The notes beneath the pieces were generated by a model, which was not told the origin of the DNA, ran no database searches, and saw only the letters and a list, made by a program, of their open reading frames with translations. This document shows, piece by piece, positions 26,207 through 37,511 of a stretch of 64,000 nucleotides of DNA. This DNA is from Mesorhizobium sp. LMG 17147 (GTDB lineage: Bacteria > Pseudomonadota > Alphaproteobacteria > Rhizobiales > Rhizobiaceae): contig NZ_JANCTC010000002.1 of assembly GCF_024297145.1 (NCBI RefSeq), forward strand, positions 665,001-729,000, read 5' to 3'. Every line of letters starts with the position of its first letter. Position 1 is the stretch's first letter. The translations under genes were made by a program, and so were the position numbers.

Positions 26207-27388
26207 ATGACCGGCAAGACCGCGTTCGAGACCAGGTATGGCTTTGCCCGAAACCAAGTGCTGCTCGGCAATTGGCGGGAAAGCCCGTTCAGCCGGTGGT
26301 CGTTCCAGAATGTCGGCGAGCTGGTGCCGAGCGCTGCCGTGACGGCAAGGCCGGGCAGCAGCGAGGCGCCGGCGCAGGATTTCGGCGGGCTACTTGGCGA
26401 AAGGGTCACTCTGGCAGGCGGCGCGGAGACTGTCGCGGCGTTTCTCGCGCGCTCCGACACCGACGCGCTGACGATCATGAAAGCCGGCAAATTCGTCGGC
26501 GACTGGTTTGCACCGCATATGGAGTTCGGTGAGCGCCACATCGTCTTTTCGATCAGCAAGTCGCTGACCGCCATTGTTGCTGGCATATTGGAAGGCGAGG
26601 GGATTTTCGATCCGCAGGCTCCGGTAAGCCGCTACCTGCCCGAAGCCGCCGGCTCGGCCTATGGCCATGCGCGTGTGCGGCACGTGCTCGACATGAGTGT
26701 CAGCCTCGATTTCGAAGAGGCCTATCTCGATCCGGAAAGCGCCTTCGCCCGCTATCGCCGTGCAATGCTGTGGAATCCAGGCGGGGGTACCGAGAGCCTG
26801 GCCACTTTCCTCACGACGCTGCAGGGCCTGACCGAGCCGCATGGCCGGACGTTCCGCTACCTTTCGCCCAATTCCGACCTGCTCGGCATCCTGCTCGAAC
26901 GCGCGTCAGGCCAGCGTTTCGCCGATCTGATGCGCGAGAAATTATGGGAGCCGCTCGGCGCCGTCGGCGACGCCTCGGTGACAGTCGACATGGAAGGCAC
27001 GGCGCGTACCGCCGGCGGCATTTCGGTGACACCGCGCGACCTTGCGCGCGTCGGCGAGATGATGCGGCAAGGCGGCGTGGCCAATGGCCGCCGCGTCGTG
27101 CCGGAAGCCTGGATGCGCGACACGACCGAAACCGGCGGTGACGCCGAGGCATGGCGGCGCGGTACGATGGCGTCCCTGTTTCCGCGTGGCCGCTATCGCA
27201 ACAAATGGTACCAGACGGGCGCGGCAAGCGGCGCCTTCTGCGGCATCGGCATCCACGGCCAGTGGCTTTACGTCAATCCGATGGCTGAAATGGTGATCGC
27301 AAAGATGTCGTCGCAGCCGGTACCGGTCGACGATCCGCTCGATCTGGATTTGATTTCTTTCTTCGAGGCGCTGAGCCGGATGGTCTGA
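26207..27388 (+). CDS. Serine hydrolase, class C beta-lactamase fold, copy 2
   Basis: 393 residues. The SxxK motif is SISKS (Ser115, Lys118) and the second motif region is YLSPNSDLLG. It shares fold, length, the N-terminal W-rich start and the C-terminal GQWLYVNP-type end with the preceding gene, so the two are distant tandem paralogues. No signal peptide was seen. Start ATG 26207 follows GAAGGAAA. Possible amide or ester substrates; not assigned. Confidence 0.82.
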   Translation: MTGKTAFETRYGFARNQVLLGNWRESPFSRWSFQNVGELVPSAAVTARPGSSEAPAQDFGGLLGERVTLAGGAETVAAFLARSDTDALTIMKAGKFVGDWFAPHMEFGERHIVFSISKSLTAIVAGILEGEGIFDPQAPVSRYLPEAAGSAYGHARVRHVLDMSVSLDFEEAYLDPESAFARYRRAMLWNPGGGTESLATFLTTLQGLTEPHGRTFRYLSPNSDLLGILLERASGQRFADLMREKLWEPLGAVGDASVTVDMEGTARTAGGISVTPRDLARVGEMMRQGGVANGRRVVPEAWMRDTTETGGDAEAWRRGTMASLFPRGRYRNKWYQTGAASGAFCGIGIHGQWLYVNPMAEMVIAKMSSQPVPVDDPLDLDLISFFEALSRMV

Positions 27389-27511
27389 TCCGATCCGTAC
27401 CGCTTATGCAGCTTTCCTGTGGACCTTTCAGCGGGTTGAAAACGCTGCGGTTGGCGCAGCGGGCGTCTCCGCCTATGGTCGCTGCTCTTTTCGACCAACG
27501 ACAGGTAGGAC

Positions 27512-29824
27512 ATGGCATCCGACATCAAGCGCATCGCAACCATCATAGCCGCCGAAATCGGCGCGCGGCCCGAACAGGCTGCGGCGGCGATCGGTTTGCT
27601 GGACGACGGCGCGACAGTCCCGTTTGTGGCGCGTTACCGCAAGGAGGTCACCGGCGGCCTCGACGACACGCAGCTGCGCGATCTTGCCGAGCGGCTCGCC
27701 TATCTGCGCGAACTCGACGCGCGCCGCGACACCATCCTTGGTTCGATCCGCGAGCAGGGCAAGCTGACCGAGGAGCTTGAAGCGAAAATCGCTGCTGCCG
27801 TGACCAAGGCGGAACTCGAAGATATCTACCTGCCTTACAAGCCGAAGCGCCGGACCAAGGCTGAGATCGCGCGCGAGCGTGGGCTGGGCCCGCTGGCGGA
27901 AGCTATTCTCGCCGACCGTACGGCCATGCCCGCCGAGCTGGCGCTGGCCTACATCAGCGAAGACGTGGCAGACGCCAAGGCAGCGCTCGAGGGTGCGCGC
28001 GACATCCTGTCCGAGCAGTTCGCCGAGAATGCCGACCTGGTCGGCAGATTGCGGACTTATATGAAGGAACGCGCATTCCTGCGGTCGCGCGTCGTCGACG
28101 GCAAGCAGGAGGCCGGCGCCAAATTTTCGGACTATTTCGACCATGTCGAGCGCTGGGCCAACGTGCCGAGCCATCGCGCGCTGGCCATGCTGCGCGGCCG
28201 CAACGAGGAGGTTCTGTCGCTCGACATCGAGGTCGATGCCGACGATGCCTCGCCGGTGAAGCCGGTCGAGCGGATGATTGCCGATGCTTATGCCATCGGC
28301 CGCCAGTTGCCGGGAGACCGCTGGCTGATGGAAGTAGCCAGCTGGACCTGGCGCATAAAGCTGTCGCTGCACCTGACGCTCGATCTGATGCGGGACTTGC
28401 GTGAACGGGCCGAGGAAGAAGCGATCCATGTCTTCGCCCGCAATCTCAAGGATTTGCTGCTTGCCGCCCCTGCCGGCTCACGGCCGACGATGGGCCTCGA
28501 TCCGGGCATTCGCACCGGCGTCAAGGTGGCGGTGGTGGACGGCACCGGCAAGCTGCTGGCGACGACGACGGTCTATCCGTTCCCGCCGAAGAACGATGTC
28601 CGCGGCACGCAGGCCGAACTGGCCAAGCTCATCCGGCTGCATAAAGTCGAGCTGATCTCGATCGGCAACGGCACCGGCAGCCGCGAGACCGAAAGGCTGG
28701 TGGCCGACATGCTGGCTGACATGCCTGCCGGGTCCGGGCCGAAGCCGCTCAAGGTGATCGTCAGCGAAGCCGGTGCCTCGGTCTATTCCGCCTCGGCAAC
28801 GGCGGCGGCGGAATTTCCCGGCCTCGACGTGTCGCTGCGCGGGGCGGTGTCGATCGCCCGGCGCCTGCAGGATCCGCTCGCCGAACTGGTCAAGATCGAG
28901 CCGAAGTCGATCGGCGTCGGCCAGTATCAGCACGACGTCGATCAGTACCGCCTCGGCCGCTCGCTGGAAGCGGTGGTCGAGGATGCGGTCAACGCCGTCG
29001 GCGTCGACCTCAACACGGCGTCAGCGCCGCTTCTGGCGCGGGTTTCGGGTCTCGGCGCATCGCTGGCCGAGGCGATCGTCGCGCACCGGGACGCGACCGG
29101 CCCGTTCGCAAACCGCCGGGAGCTGTTGAAGGTCTCCCGCCTTGGACCCCGCGCGTTCGAGCAATGCGCCGGCTTCCTGCGCATTCCCGACGGCAGCGAG
29201 CCGCTCGATGCCTCCGCCGTGCATCCGGAAGCCTATGGCGTGGCCAAGAAGATCGTTGCGGCCTGCGGGCGCGACGTTCGCTCTCTGATGGGCGACAGCG
29301 CCGCACTCAAGGCGCTCGATCCGCGCGTCTTCGTCGATGAGCGCTTCGGCCTGCCGACGGTGCGCGACATCCTGGCGGAGCTGGAAAAGCCCGGCCGCGA
29401 TCCGCGCCCCGGCTTCAAGACCGCGACCTTTGCCGATGGCATCGACGACATCAAGGATCTGAAGCCCGGCATGCAGCTTGAAGGCACCGTCACCAATGTC
29501 GCGGCCTTCGGTGCCTTCGTCGATATCGGCGTGCACCAGGACGGATTGGTGCACGTCTCGCAACTGGCTGATCGGTTCATCAAGGACGCGCATGAGGTGG
29601 TCAAGGCCGGCGACGTGGTCAAAGTGCGTGTCGTCGACGTCGATATCAAGCGCAAGCGCATCGGCCTGTCGATGCGCAAGGATGGCGACGGTGGCGCACC
29701 GAAGCCACGCGACAATGGCAGCAGGCCGGTGCCGCGCGCGCCGGCGCCCCAACGCCAGCCGGAGCGGCCGGCGCAGCAGGGCGCGTTCGGTGCCGCGTTG
29801 GCCGATGCGTTGAAGCGGAAATAA
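27512..29824 (+). CDS. tex: Tex-family S1 RNA-binding protein
   Basis: 770 residues with the full Tex layout: N-terminal helical Tex region ([29 protein letters not shown]), a YqgF-like RNase H fold starting at [14 protein letters not shown], helix-hairpin-helix segments ([18 protein letters not shown]), and an S1 domain ([26 protein letters not shown]) near residue 655. A basic Pro/Arg-rich tail follows. Tex binds nucleic acid and influences transcription and stress tolerance. It is a housekeeping gene, apparently monocistronic. Confidence 0.92.
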   Translation: MASDIKRIATIIAAEIGARPEQAAAAIGLLDDGATVPFVARYRKEVTGGLDDTQLRDLAERLAYLRELDARRDTILGSIREQGKLTEELEAKIAAAVTKAELEDIYLPYKPKRRTKAEIARERGLGPLAEAILADRTAMPAELALAYISEDVADAKAALEGARDILSEQFAENADLVGRLRTYMKERAFLRSRVVDGKQEAGAKFSDYFDHVERWANVPSHRALAMLRGRNEEVLSLDIEVDADDASPVKPVERMIADAYAIGRQLPGDRWLMEVASWTWRIKLSLHLTLDLMRDLRERAEEEAIHVFARNLKDLLLAAPAGSRPTMGLDPGIRTGVKVAVVDGTGKLLATTTVYPFPPKNDVRGTQAELAKLIRLHKVELISIGNGTGSRETERLVADMLADMPAGSGPKPLKVIVSEAGASVYSASATAAAEFPGLDVSLRGAVSIARRLQDPLAELVKIEPKSIGVGQYQHDVDQYRLGRSLEAVVEDAVNAVGVDLNTASAPLLARVSGLGASLAEAIVAHRDATGPFANRRELLKVSRLGPRAFEQCAGFLRIPDGSEPLDASAVHPEAYGVAKKIVAACGRDVRSLMGDSAALKALDPRVFVDERFGLPTVRDILAELEKPGRDPRPGFKTATFADGIDDIKDLKPGMQLEGTVTNVAAFGAFVDIGVHQDGLVHVSQLADRFIKDAHEVVKAGDVVKVRVVDVDIKRKRIGLSMRKDGDGGAPKPRDNGSRPVPRAPAPQRQPERPAQQGAFGAALADALKRK

Positions 29825-29968
29825 TTCGCGAGCCGGGCTGTGGCAGGTCAGACGGCGGCGCTCGACATTGATGATCCATCACCAATGCTCATGGATCGGC
29901 GAAGCTATTTCGTTTGATTTTTTCAGGACGGGAGCCGATAAGCCGCGCGTTTCAAGATTTCTGTTTCG

Positions 29969-30041
29969 ATGCATGTCGTTATCTCCAGGCTGCCGAACAC
30001 CCTCGGGTCAGGCCCGCGGGCAAGCTTTGGGCGACATGCAT
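29969..30041 (+). promoter_or_regulatory. Long-range inverted repeat upstream of gcdH
   Basis: ATGCATGTCG (29969-29978) is exactly complementary to CGACATGCAT (30032-30041), with 53 bp between. The repeat lies 22-94 bp before the gcdH ATG and could form an mRNA leader stem or a pair of regulator sites. Function unknown. Confidence 0.35.
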
Positions 30042-30062
30042 GAGTTTGGGAGACCGAGAGCC

Positions 30063-31268
30063 ATGGCCGCCGACAAGAACGCATTCGTCTGGGATGATCC
30101 TTTCCTGATCGAGGACCAGCTTTCGGAGGACGAGCGCATGGTGCGCGATGGCGCCGCGGCGTTTGCAGCCGACAAGCTCGCTCCGAAGATCGAGGAAGCC
30201 TACCTCGAGGAAAAGACCGACGCCGGGATCTTTCGCGAAATGGGCGAGGCGGGTCTGCTCGGCATTACCATCCCCGAGGAATATGGCGGGCTCGGCGCCA
30301 ACTACGTCACCTACGGGCTGGTCGCGCGGGAAGTGGAGCGGATCGATTCCGGCTATCGCTCGATGATGAGCGTGCAGTCGTCGCTGGTGATGTATCCGAT
30401 CCATGCCTATGGCTCGGAAGAACAGCGCAGGAAATACCTGCCGAAGCTGGCGTCGGGCGAATGGATCGGCTGCTTTGGCTTGACCGAACCTGATGCCGGT
30501 TCCGACCCGGGCGGCATGAAGACGCGGGCCGAGAAGACCGCGAACGGCTACAGGATCTCCGGCTCGAAAATGTGGATTTCCAACGCGCCGATCGCCGATG
30601 TTTTCGTCGTCTGGGCAAAGTTGTCCGACGAAACTGGGGGCGCGCATGACAACCAGATTCGCGGCTTTGTCCTGGAAAAGGGCATGAAAGGGCTGTCGGC
30701 ACCGAAGATCGGCGGCAAGCTGTCGCTGCGCGCATCGATCACCGGCGAAGTGGTGATGGAAGGCGTCGAGGTCGGCGAAGATGCGCTGCTGCCCAATGTC
30801 TCGGGTCTCAAAGGACCGTTCAGCTGCCTCAACCGGGCGCGCTACGGCATCTCCTGGGGTGCGATGGGCGCGGCCGAGGATTGCTGGCACCGCGCCCGCC
30901 AGTATGGCCTTGATCGCAAGCAGTTCGGCAAGCCACTGGCCGGGACGCAGCTTTTCCAGAAGAAGCTCGCCGACATGCAGACCGAGATCGCGCTCGGCCT
31001 GCAGGGCAGCCTGCGCGTCGGGCGGCTGATGGATGAAGGCAAGATGGCGCCGGAGATGATCTCGCTCGTCAAGCGCAACAATTGCGGCAAGGCGCTCGAC
31101 ATCGCCCGCCAGGCCCGCGACATGCATGGCGGCAATGGCATCCAGATCGGCTACCACGTCATGCGCCACGCCCAGAACCTGGAAACCGTCAACACCTATG
31201 AGGGCACGCATGACGTGCATGCGCTGATCCTCGGGCGGGCGCAGACCGGGTTGCAGGCGTTCTTCTAG
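30063..31268 (+). CDS. gcdH: Glutaryl-CoA dehydrogenase
   Basis: 401 residues, FAD acyl-CoA dehydrogenase of the glutaryl-CoA type. It oxidises and decarboxylates glutaryl-CoA to crotonyl-CoA in lysine and tryptophan breakdown. The substrate-carboxylate-binding Arg99 lies in RIDSGYRS followed by MSVQSSLVM, diagnostic of this subfamily, and the catalytic base Glu380 in TYEGTHD. ATG 30063 is chosen because homology begins near [15 protein letters not shown]; the frame is open further upstream. The ALDH7-type gene at 41.5 kb may serve the same lysine route. Confidence 0.9.
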   Translation: MAADKNAFVWDDPFLIEDQLSEDERMVRDGAAAFAADKLAPKIEEAYLEEKTDAGIFREMGEAGLLGITIPEEYGGLGANYVTYGLVAREVERIDSGYRSMMSVQSSLVMYPIHAYGSEEQRRKYLPKLASGEWIGCFGLTEPDAGSDPGGMKTRAEKTANGYRISGSKMWISNAPIADVFVVWAKLSDETGGAHDNQIRGFVLEKGMKGLSAPKIGGKLSLRASITGEVVMEGVEVGEDALLPNVSGLKGPFSCLNRARYGISWGAMGAAEDCWHRARQYGLDRKQFGKPLAGTQLFQKKLADMQTEIALGLQGSLRVGRLMDEGKMAPEMISLVKRNNCGKALDIARQARDMHGGNGIQIGYHVMRHAQNLETVNTYEGTHDVHALILGRAQTGLQAFF

Positions 31269-31359
31269 CATTGGCAGGGGTCCTCCGCTTCCAGGGCGCC
31301 ATTGCCTGTATCCCCCCGCAAGGCCGGCGATCGGCAGCTTTCGACGACGGTGCCACATT

Positions 31360-31452
31360 TTGTTCTTGCTTTGTGCCGGCAGCTATGCTACTAATTCGGA
31401 TATGGTGCTAATTGGCTCCAACGACCCGCCCGCCGAGGCGGGTTTTTCTTTT
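31360..31452 (+). ncRNA. Candidate short RNA with its own promoter and terminator
   Basis: TTGTTC (31360-31365) and TATGCT (31384-31389), 18 bp apart, predict a start near 31396. CCCGCC-cgccga-GGCGGG (31425-31442) followed by TTTTTCTTTT (31443-31452) is a strong intrinsic terminator. The product would be about 57 nt. Alternatively the terminator simply ends the gcdH transcript 170 nt after its stop, and the promoter match is chance. No family is recognised. Confidence 0.45.
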
Positions 31453-31714
31453 CCGCTGTTTTCGACGAAGCATCGCGTGTGCTGCCGATCATCGATATCG
31501 GCGGGAAGCGCCCGGTGCTGACCCGCCGCACTTCGGCTCTGCAGCGTTGCAACGTCTTGCCGCCACACTGCGGAATCCCGGGTCGGCGCTCCGTTTCGTG
31601 AAGCTATGAAAGCTGCTTAATTTAGGTGCAGCGCAACATCTCTGCTTGGAGAATGCTCAGCATTCGTGTCAGGGTTCAGCGAACTCCTTTTGAAACACCG
31701 ACCTCAGGGGCACC

Positions 31715-34700
31715 ATGGCAATTCTGGCAGCCGTCTATCACCTGACCCACTACAAATACGACAGGCCGGTCGTCTTGGGCCCGCAAGTCATAAGGTTGCA
31801 GCCTGCGCCGCATTCCCGCACGAAAGTGCTCAGCCATTCGCTGAAGGTCGGGCCGGCAAATCACTTCGTCAATTTGCAGCAGGACCCCTACGGCAATTTC
31901 CTTGCCCGCTTCGTCTTCCCCGAGCCGGTGACGGAACTGAAGATCGAGGTCGATCTCGTTGCCGACATGACGGTCTACAATCCGTTCGATTTCTTCGTCG
32001 AGCCCTCGGCCGAGACGTTTCCGTTCGAATACCCCGAAGAGACCAGGGACGATCTGACCATCTACCGGACGCCGGAACCGGCGGGGCCGCTGTTGGAGGC
32101 ATTCCTCAAAACCCTCGACCGCGGCCCGACCAACACCGTCAATTTTGTCGTCGACCTCAATGCGCGGCTGCAGCGCGAGATCGCCTACATCGTGCGCATG
32201 GAAACCGGCGTCTTCTCGCCCGAGGAAACGCTGGCCGCCGGCAGGGGGTCGTGCCGGGATTCCAGCTGGCTCCTGGTGCAGATATTGAGGAACCTCGGCA
32301 TCGCCGCGCGCTTCGTCTCCGGCTATCTGATCCAGCTGAAGCCCGACCTCGTCGCGCTTGACGGACCGCCCGGCACCGCCGTCGACTTCACCGATCTCCA
32401 TGCCTGGTGCGAGGTGTATCTGCCGGGCGCCGGTTGGATCGGCTTCGACCCGACCTCCGGCCTGCTCACCGGCGAAAGCCATGTGCCGCTCGCGGCAACG
32501 CCGCATTTCCGCAATGCCGCGCCGATCTCCGGCATGGCGAGCTTCGCCAATGTCGAGTTCGGCTTCGACATGCGGGTCGACCGCATCGCCGAGCATCCGC
32601 GCATTACCAAGCCGTTTTCCGACGAAAGCTGGCAGGCGCTCGATGCGCTGGGCAACCAGGTTGACGCCGCGCTTGATGCCGACGACGTGCGGCTGACCAT
32701 GGGCGGCGAGCCGACCTTCGTCTCGATCGACGATTTCGAGGCTGCAGAGTGGAACACCGCCGCCGTCGGGCCAACCAAACGCGAAAAGGCCGATGCGCTG
32801 ATCCGCCGGCTGCGCGAGCGCTTCGCGCCGGGCGGCTTCCTGCATTACGGGCAGGGCAAGTGGTATCCCGGCGAAAGCCTGCCGCGCTGGACCTTCTCGC
32901 TCTACTGGCGCACCGACGGCGAGCCGGTGTGGAGCGACCCGTCGTTGATCGCGCATGAAAAGAGCGAGGCGGATGTCGGACCGATGCAGGCCGAGAGCCT
33001 GCTGACCGCGATTGCCGACGAACTCGGCATCGACAAGACGATGGTCAGCGAAGCCTATGAGGACCCCGCCGAATGGCTGCTCAAGGAAGGCAAGCTGCCT
33101 GACAACGTCGATCCTTCCAATTCGAAGTTGGAGGACCCGGAGGAGCGCAGCCGCATGGCGCGGGTGTTCGAACGCGGGCTGACCAAGCCGTCGGGCTATG
33201 TGCTGCCTGTCCAGCGCTGGAACAGCCAGGCGTCAGGACCGCGCTGGCGCTCGGAGAAGTGGAAGACGCGGCGCGGCAGGCTGTTCCTGGTGCCGGGAGA
33301 TTCACCGGTAGGTTACCGCCTGCCGCTCGGCACGCTGCCTTACGTGCCGCCGGCGCAGTTCCCCTACATCGTGCCGGTCGACCCATCGCTGCCGCGCGGA
33401 CCATTGCCGGCGCGTGAGGCGATCTTGCCCGGTTCTGCTTCTTCGCCTGCGTCGGCCGAACTTGAAGGCGCCGACGAAATGGCGCGACGCCAGCAGGCCG
33501 TTTCCTTCACGGCCGCCACCGGCCAGCAGGACCGCGTCGAACAGGAGATCACCGAGATCGGTGGCGCCGTGCGCACGGCACTTTCGGTCGAGCCGCGCGA
33601 CGGACGGCTTTGTGTGTTCATGCCGCCGGTCGAGGCGCTGGAGGATTATCTCGAACTGGTCGCGGCGGCGGAGAACGCGGCAAAGGCTATTGGCCTGCCT
33701 GTGCATATCGAGGGTTACGGCCCGCCGCACGATCCGCGCCTCAACGTCATCCGTGTGGCACCTGATCCCGGCGTTATCGAAGTCAATATCCACCCCGCTG
33801 CGAATTGGCAGGATTGCGTGGCGACGACCACGGCGATCTACGAGGAGGCGCGGCAGACGCGGCTTGGCGCCGACAAGTTCATGATCGATGGCCGCCATAC
33901 CGGCACCGGCGGCGGCAACCACGTCGTCGTCGGCGGCGCAACGCCCAATGACAGTCCGTTCCTGCGCCGCCCCGACCTGTTGAAAAGCCTGGTGCTGCAG
34001 TGGCAGCGGCATCCGTCGCTGTCCTATCTGTTCTCCGGCCTGTTCATCGGCCCGACCAGCCAGGCGCCGCGCTTCGACGAGGCACGCCACGATTCGCTCT
34101 ACGAACTCGAAATCGCGATGGCGCAGGTGCCGCATCCGGACAAGGGCGCGGCACCCCTGCCGTGGCTGGTCGACCGGCTGTTCCGCAACCTTCTGACCGA
34201 CGTGACCGGCAATACCCATCGCTCGGAAATCTGCATCGACAAGCTGTTTTCGCCGGACGGGCCGACCGGCCGGCTCGGGCTGGTCGAATTCCGCGGCTTC
34301 GAGATGCCGCCCAACGCGCGCATGAGCCTGGCGCAGCAATTGTTGGTGCGCGCCATCATCGCTCGGGCCTGGAAGAACCCGCTCGACGGCCGCTTCGTGC
34401 GCTGGGGCACCTCGCTGCACGACCGTTTCATGCTGCCGCATTATGTCTGGGCTGACTTTCTCGATGTGCTGGACGACCTCAAGCTGAACGGCTTTGCGTT
34501 CCGTCCGGAATGGTTCGACGCCCAGCTCGAATTCCGCTTCCCGTTCTGCGGCGAGGTCCAGCATGCCGGTATCAAGCTGGAACTGCGGCAAGCGCTGGAG
34601 CCGTGGCATGTCATGGGCGAGCAAGGCGCGATCGGCGGCACCGTGCGCTTTGTCGATTCCTCCGTCGAGCGGCTGCAGGTGAAGACCGAGGGGCTCAACC

Positions 34701-35086
34701 CGGAGCGTTACGCGGTCGTCTGCAACGGCCGCCTGGTGCCGATGAAGGTGACCGACAACCGCGAGATCGCGGTGGCGGGCGTTCGTTTCAAAGCCTGGCA
34801 GCCGGCGTCGGGCCTGCATCCGGCGCTGCCGGTCAACACGCCGCTGGTCTTCGACATCTATGACCGCTGGTCGGGCCGCGCGGTCGGCGGCTGCGTCTAC
34901 CACGTCGCGCATCCCGGCGGGCGCAGCTACGACACGTTCCCCGTCAACGGCAACGAAGCGGAGGCGCGGCGGCTCGCCCGCTTCGAGCCGCGTGGCCATA
35001 CGCCGTCCAGCTATGTGCTGCGCAACGAAGAAGCCTCTGAAGATTTCCCGATGACCCTTGACCTTCGGCGACCGCAAAGACTCTGA
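31715..35086 (+). CDS. Transglutaminase-like protease fused to DUF2126 GS-like amidoligase
   Basis: 1123 residues. The N-terminal ~290 form a transglutaminase/papain-like domain with Cys180 in [10 protein letters not shown], His229 in DLHAWCEVY and Asp245 in GFDPTSG. The large remainder (from about residue 310, [13 protein letters not shown]) is DUF2126, assigned to the glutamine-synthetase-like COOH-NH2 ligase fold; [14 protein letters not shown] and [19 protein letters not shown] are its conserved blocks. Comparative genomics of such clusters predicts ATP-dependent peptide or protein amide-bond formation coupled to cleavage. It is followed 6 bp later by a permuted ATP-grasp/Alpha-E gene and then a second transglutaminase. 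The natural substrate is unknown. Confidence 0.88.
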   Translation: MAILAAVYHLTHYKYDRPVVLGPQVIRLQPAPHSRTKVLSHSLKVGPANHFVNLQQDPYGNFLARFVFPEPVTELKIEVDLVADMTVYNPFDFFVEPSAETFPFEYPEETRDDLTIYRTPEPAGPLLEAFLKTLDRGPTNTVNFVVDLNARLQREIAYIVRMETGVFSPEETLAAGRGSCRDSSWLLVQILRNLGIAARFVSGYLIQLKPDLVALDGPPGTAVDFTDLHAWCEVYLPGAGWIGFDPTSGLLTGESHVPLAATPHFRNAAPISGMASFANVEFGFDMRVDRIAEHPRITKPFSDESWQALDALGNQVDAALDADDVRLTMGGEPTFVSIDDFEAAEWNTAAVGPTKREKADALIRRLRERFAPGGFLHYGQGKWYPGESLPRWTFSLYWRTDGEPVWSDPSLIAHEKSEADVGPMQAESLLTAIADELGIDKTMVSEAYEDPAEWLLKEGKLPDNVDPSNSKLEDPEERSRMARVFERGLTKPSGYVLPVQRWNSQASGPRWRSEKWKTRRGRLFLVPGDSPVGYRLPLGTLPYVPPAQFPYIVPVDPSLPRGPLPAREAILPGSASSPASAELEGADEMARRQQAVSFTAATGQQDRVEQEITEIGGAVRTALSVEPRDGRLCVFMPPVEALEDYLELVAAAENAAKAIGLPVHIEGYGPPHDPRLNVIRVAPDPGVIEVNIHPAANWQDCVATTTAIYEEARQTRLGADKFMIDGRHTGTGGGNHVVVGGATPNDSPFLRRPDLLKSLVLQWQRHPSLSYLFSGLFIGPTSQAPRFDEARHDSLYELEIAMAQVPHPDKGAAPLPWLVDRLFRNLLTDVTGNTHRSEICIDKLFSPDGPTGRLGLVEFRGFEMPPNARMSLAQQLLVRAIIARAWKNPLDGRFVRWGTSLHDRFMLPHYVWADFLDVLDDLKLNGFAFRPEWFDAQLEFRFPFCGEVQHAGIKLELRQALEPWHVMGEQGAIGGTVRFVDSSVERLQVKTEGLNPERYAVVCNGRLVPMKVTDNREIAVAGVRFKAWQPASGLHPALPVNTPLVFDIYDRWSGRAVGGCVYHVAHPGGRSYDTFPVNGNEAEARRLARFEPRGHTPSSYVLRNEEASEDFPMTLDLRRPQRL

Positions 35087-35092
35087 TCAGCC

Positions 35093-37504
35093 ATGGCGAA
35101 GGGGAATCACAAAAGGCTGCGCAGCAAGCCGCAGACCCACAGTCTGCTGGAGCGCTACCAGCCGATCGACGGCGTCGTCGACGAGATGGTCGATGCGTCG
35201 GGCAATCCGCGGCCGGCCTGGCGGCACTTCATCGAGGCGCTGGAGGACCTGGGGCCGGAAAGGCTTGCCCAGCGCTTCGCCCGCGCCGACCAGTACCTGC
35301 GCGATGCCGGCGTCTACTACCGAGTCTACGACAAGGCCGGCGCCAACGAGCGGGAATGGCCGCTGGCGCATGTGCCGCTGCTGATCGAGGAGCAGGAATG
35401 GGCTGACATCAGCGCCGGCCTGATCCAGCGCGCCGATCTGTTCGAGGAGACCATCGCCGACATTTTCGGACCGAACCGGCTGGTCGAGAAAGGTATTCTG
35501 CCGGCCGGATTGATCGCGGCCAGCCCGGAATATTTGCGGCCGGTCGTCGGCACCAGGCCGGCCAGCGGCCATTTCCTGCATTTCTGCGCCTTCGAGCTCG
35601 GTCGTGGCCCGGACGGCCGCTGGTGGGTGCTTGGCGACCGCACACAGGCCCCTTCCGGCGCCGGCTTCGCACTGGAAAACCGCGTCGCCACCACAAGGGC
35701 GCTGTCCGACATCTACGGCGAAATGCATGTGCACCGCCTGGCCGGCTTCTTCCGCCGTTTTCGCGATGCGCTGATCGGCATGGCCAAGCAAGCCGGTGGC
35801 CGTGTCGCCATCCTGACGCCGGGACCGCTGAACGAAACCTATTACGAACATGCCTATATCGCTCGCTATCTCGGCATCATGCTGCTCGAGGGCGAGGACC
35901 TGACTGTCTCGGGCGGCAGGCTGATGGTGCGCACGGTTTCGGGGCTGATGCCGGTGAGCGTCTTGTGGCGGCGGCTCGACGCCGCCTTCGCCGATCCGCT
36001 CGAACTGCGGCCGGACTCGCAGATCGGCACGCCGGGGCTGGTCGAAGCGGTTCGGCAGGGGGCGGTTTCGGCCGTCAACGCGCTGGGCTCCGGCCTGATG
36101 GAGACACGCGCGCTGCTCGCCTTCCTGCCGAAGATTTCGCGCGCCCTGCGCAATGAGGAGCTGCTGCTGCCGACCGTCGCGACGTGGTGGTGCGGGCAGG
36201 AGGCGGAGCGCGAGCATGTGCTCGCCAATATCGATAGCATGGTGATCGGCCCGGCGCTGTCGACGCGGCTTGCCTTCGAGGACGACGGCTCGACCAAGCT
36301 CGGGTCAGCGCTGTCGGTGGAGGAACGGGCCGAACTCGTCGCCCGGATCGAACAGGACGGCGGCGGCTTTGTCGGCCAGGAAGCGGTGACGCTATCGACC
36401 ACCCCGGTCTATGTCGGCGGCTGGCTGGAGCCGCGGCCGGCAAGCCTGCGCGTCTATCTGGCGCGGACGCCCGAAGGCTGGACCGTGATGCCGGGCGGTT
36501 TTGCCCGTGTCGGCTTTTCGCTCGACCCGACGGCCATCGCCATGCAGCGCGGCGGCCAGGCGGCGGATGTCTGGGTGGTCAGCGACAGGCCGGTGGAGCG
36601 CGAGACGCTGCTGCCGCAGGAGCACGACAGCTTTACCCGAACCTTGCCAGGCAGCCTGCCCAGCCGCGCGGCGGAAAACCTGACATGGCTTGGGCGCTAT
36701 ATCGAGCGGTCGGAAGACACGGTGCGCATCCTGCGCGCCTACCATGTGCGGCTGGCCGAGACATCCGATCCCGAGATGCCGCTGCTCGCCGATATCAGGG
36801 ACCATCTCGCGCCGTTCGGCATCGATGTCGAGACGGCAATCCCATTGGGGCTCATCAGCACCCTGGACAGCGCCGTCTACAGTGCCGGACAGATCCGAGA
36901 CCGTTTCTCGCCGGATGGCTGGCTGGCATTGAAGGATCTGTCGAAGACCATCCATCAATTTGCCGCCACGGTGGCGCCGGGCGATGACGCGACAAGGGCA
37001 ATGACGGTGATCCTGCGCAAGCTGGCCGGGTTTTCCGGCCTGCTGCACGAGAACATGTACCGCTTTGCCGGCTGGCGTTTCCTCGAAATCGGCCGCAGGC
37101 TCGAACGCGGCATCCAGATCGCCCGCACGCTCGCCCGGCTGACCAGAGCCCAGGCGCCTGAAGGCGCACTCGACATGATGCTGGAGATCGGCGACAGCGT
37201 CATGACGCACCGTCGGCAATATCCGGTGCAGGCGGGGCGGCGCACGGTGGTCGACCTTCTGGCGCTCGATCCGCTCAACCCGCGCTCGATCCTTTTCCAG
37301 CTCGAACGGCTGAAGGCCGAAATCGCGCTGCTGCCAGCCGTCGGCGGTGAAGGCCATATGTCGCCGGCGGCCAAGGAAATTCTGCAGCTCAACACATCGA
37401 TCGCCATCAAGGAGCCCTCGGACATGACGGCCGAGGCCCTCGGCGATCTCGCCAATGAAATCGGTGGGCTCTACAACAGCCTCGCCAAAGCCTATTTCGG
37501 GTAG
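35093..37504 (+). CDS. Circularly permuted ATP-grasp fused to Alpha-E domain
   Basis: 803 residues. Residues about 1-510 are a circularly permuted type 2 ATP-grasp (DUF404/DUF407) with GDRTQAPSGAGFALENR and LTPGPLNETYYEHAYIARYLG blocks; such enzymes form amide bonds through acyl-phosphates. Residues about 522-803, from LPSRAAENLTWLGRYIERSE, are the all-helical Alpha-E domain (DUF403), often a separate gene. The fusion itself shows that both parts act together. It lies in a tight operon between two transglutaminase genes (6-bp and 7-bp gaps). Predicted ligase of unknown substrate. Confidence 0.9.
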   Translation: MAKGNHKRLRSKPQTHSLLERYQPIDGVVDEMVDASGNPRPAWRHFIEALEDLGPERLAQRFARADQYLRDAGVYYRVYDKAGANEREWPLAHVPLLIEEQEWADISAGLIQRADLFEETIADIFGPNRLVEKGILPAGLIAASPEYLRPVVGTRPASGHFLHFCAFELGRGPDGRWWVLGDRTQAPSGAGFALENRVATTRALSDIYGEMHVHRLAGFFRRFRDALIGMAKQAGGRVAILTPGPLNETYYEHAYIARYLGIMLLEGEDLTVSGGRLMVRTVSGLMPVSVLWRRLDAAFADPLELRPDSQIGTPGLVEAVRQGAVSAVNALGSGLMETRALLAFLPKISRALRNEELLLPTVATWWCGQEAEREHVLANIDSMVIGPALSTRLAFEDDGSTKLGSALSVEERAELVARIEQDGGGFVGQEAVTLSTTPVYVGGWLEPRPASLRVYLARTPEGWTVMPGGFARVGFSLDPTAIAMQRGGQAADVWVVSDRPVERETLLPQEHDSFTRTLPGSLPSRAAENLTWLGRYIERSEDTVRILRAYHVRLAETSDPEMPLLADIRDHLAPFGIDVETAIPLGLISTLDSAVYSAGQIRDRFSPDGWLALKDLSKTIHQFAATVAPGDDATRAMTVILRKLAGFSGLLHENMYRFAGWRFLEIGRRLERGIQIARTLARLTRAQAPEGALDMMLEIGDSVMTHRRQYPVQAGRRTVVDLLALDPLNPRSILFQLERLKAEIALLPAVGGEGHMSPAAKEILQLNTSIAIKEPSDMTAEALGDLANEIGGLYNSLAKAYFG

Positions 37505-37511
37505 AGACAGC

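Noticed and set aside
24829..26586. Long minus-strand frame across the serine hydrolases
   Set aside because: Antisense to two genes with SxxK motifs; no independent support.
24979..27388. Beta-lactamase resistance genes
   Set aside because: They share the class C fold but have no signal peptide and lack the context of resistance genes.
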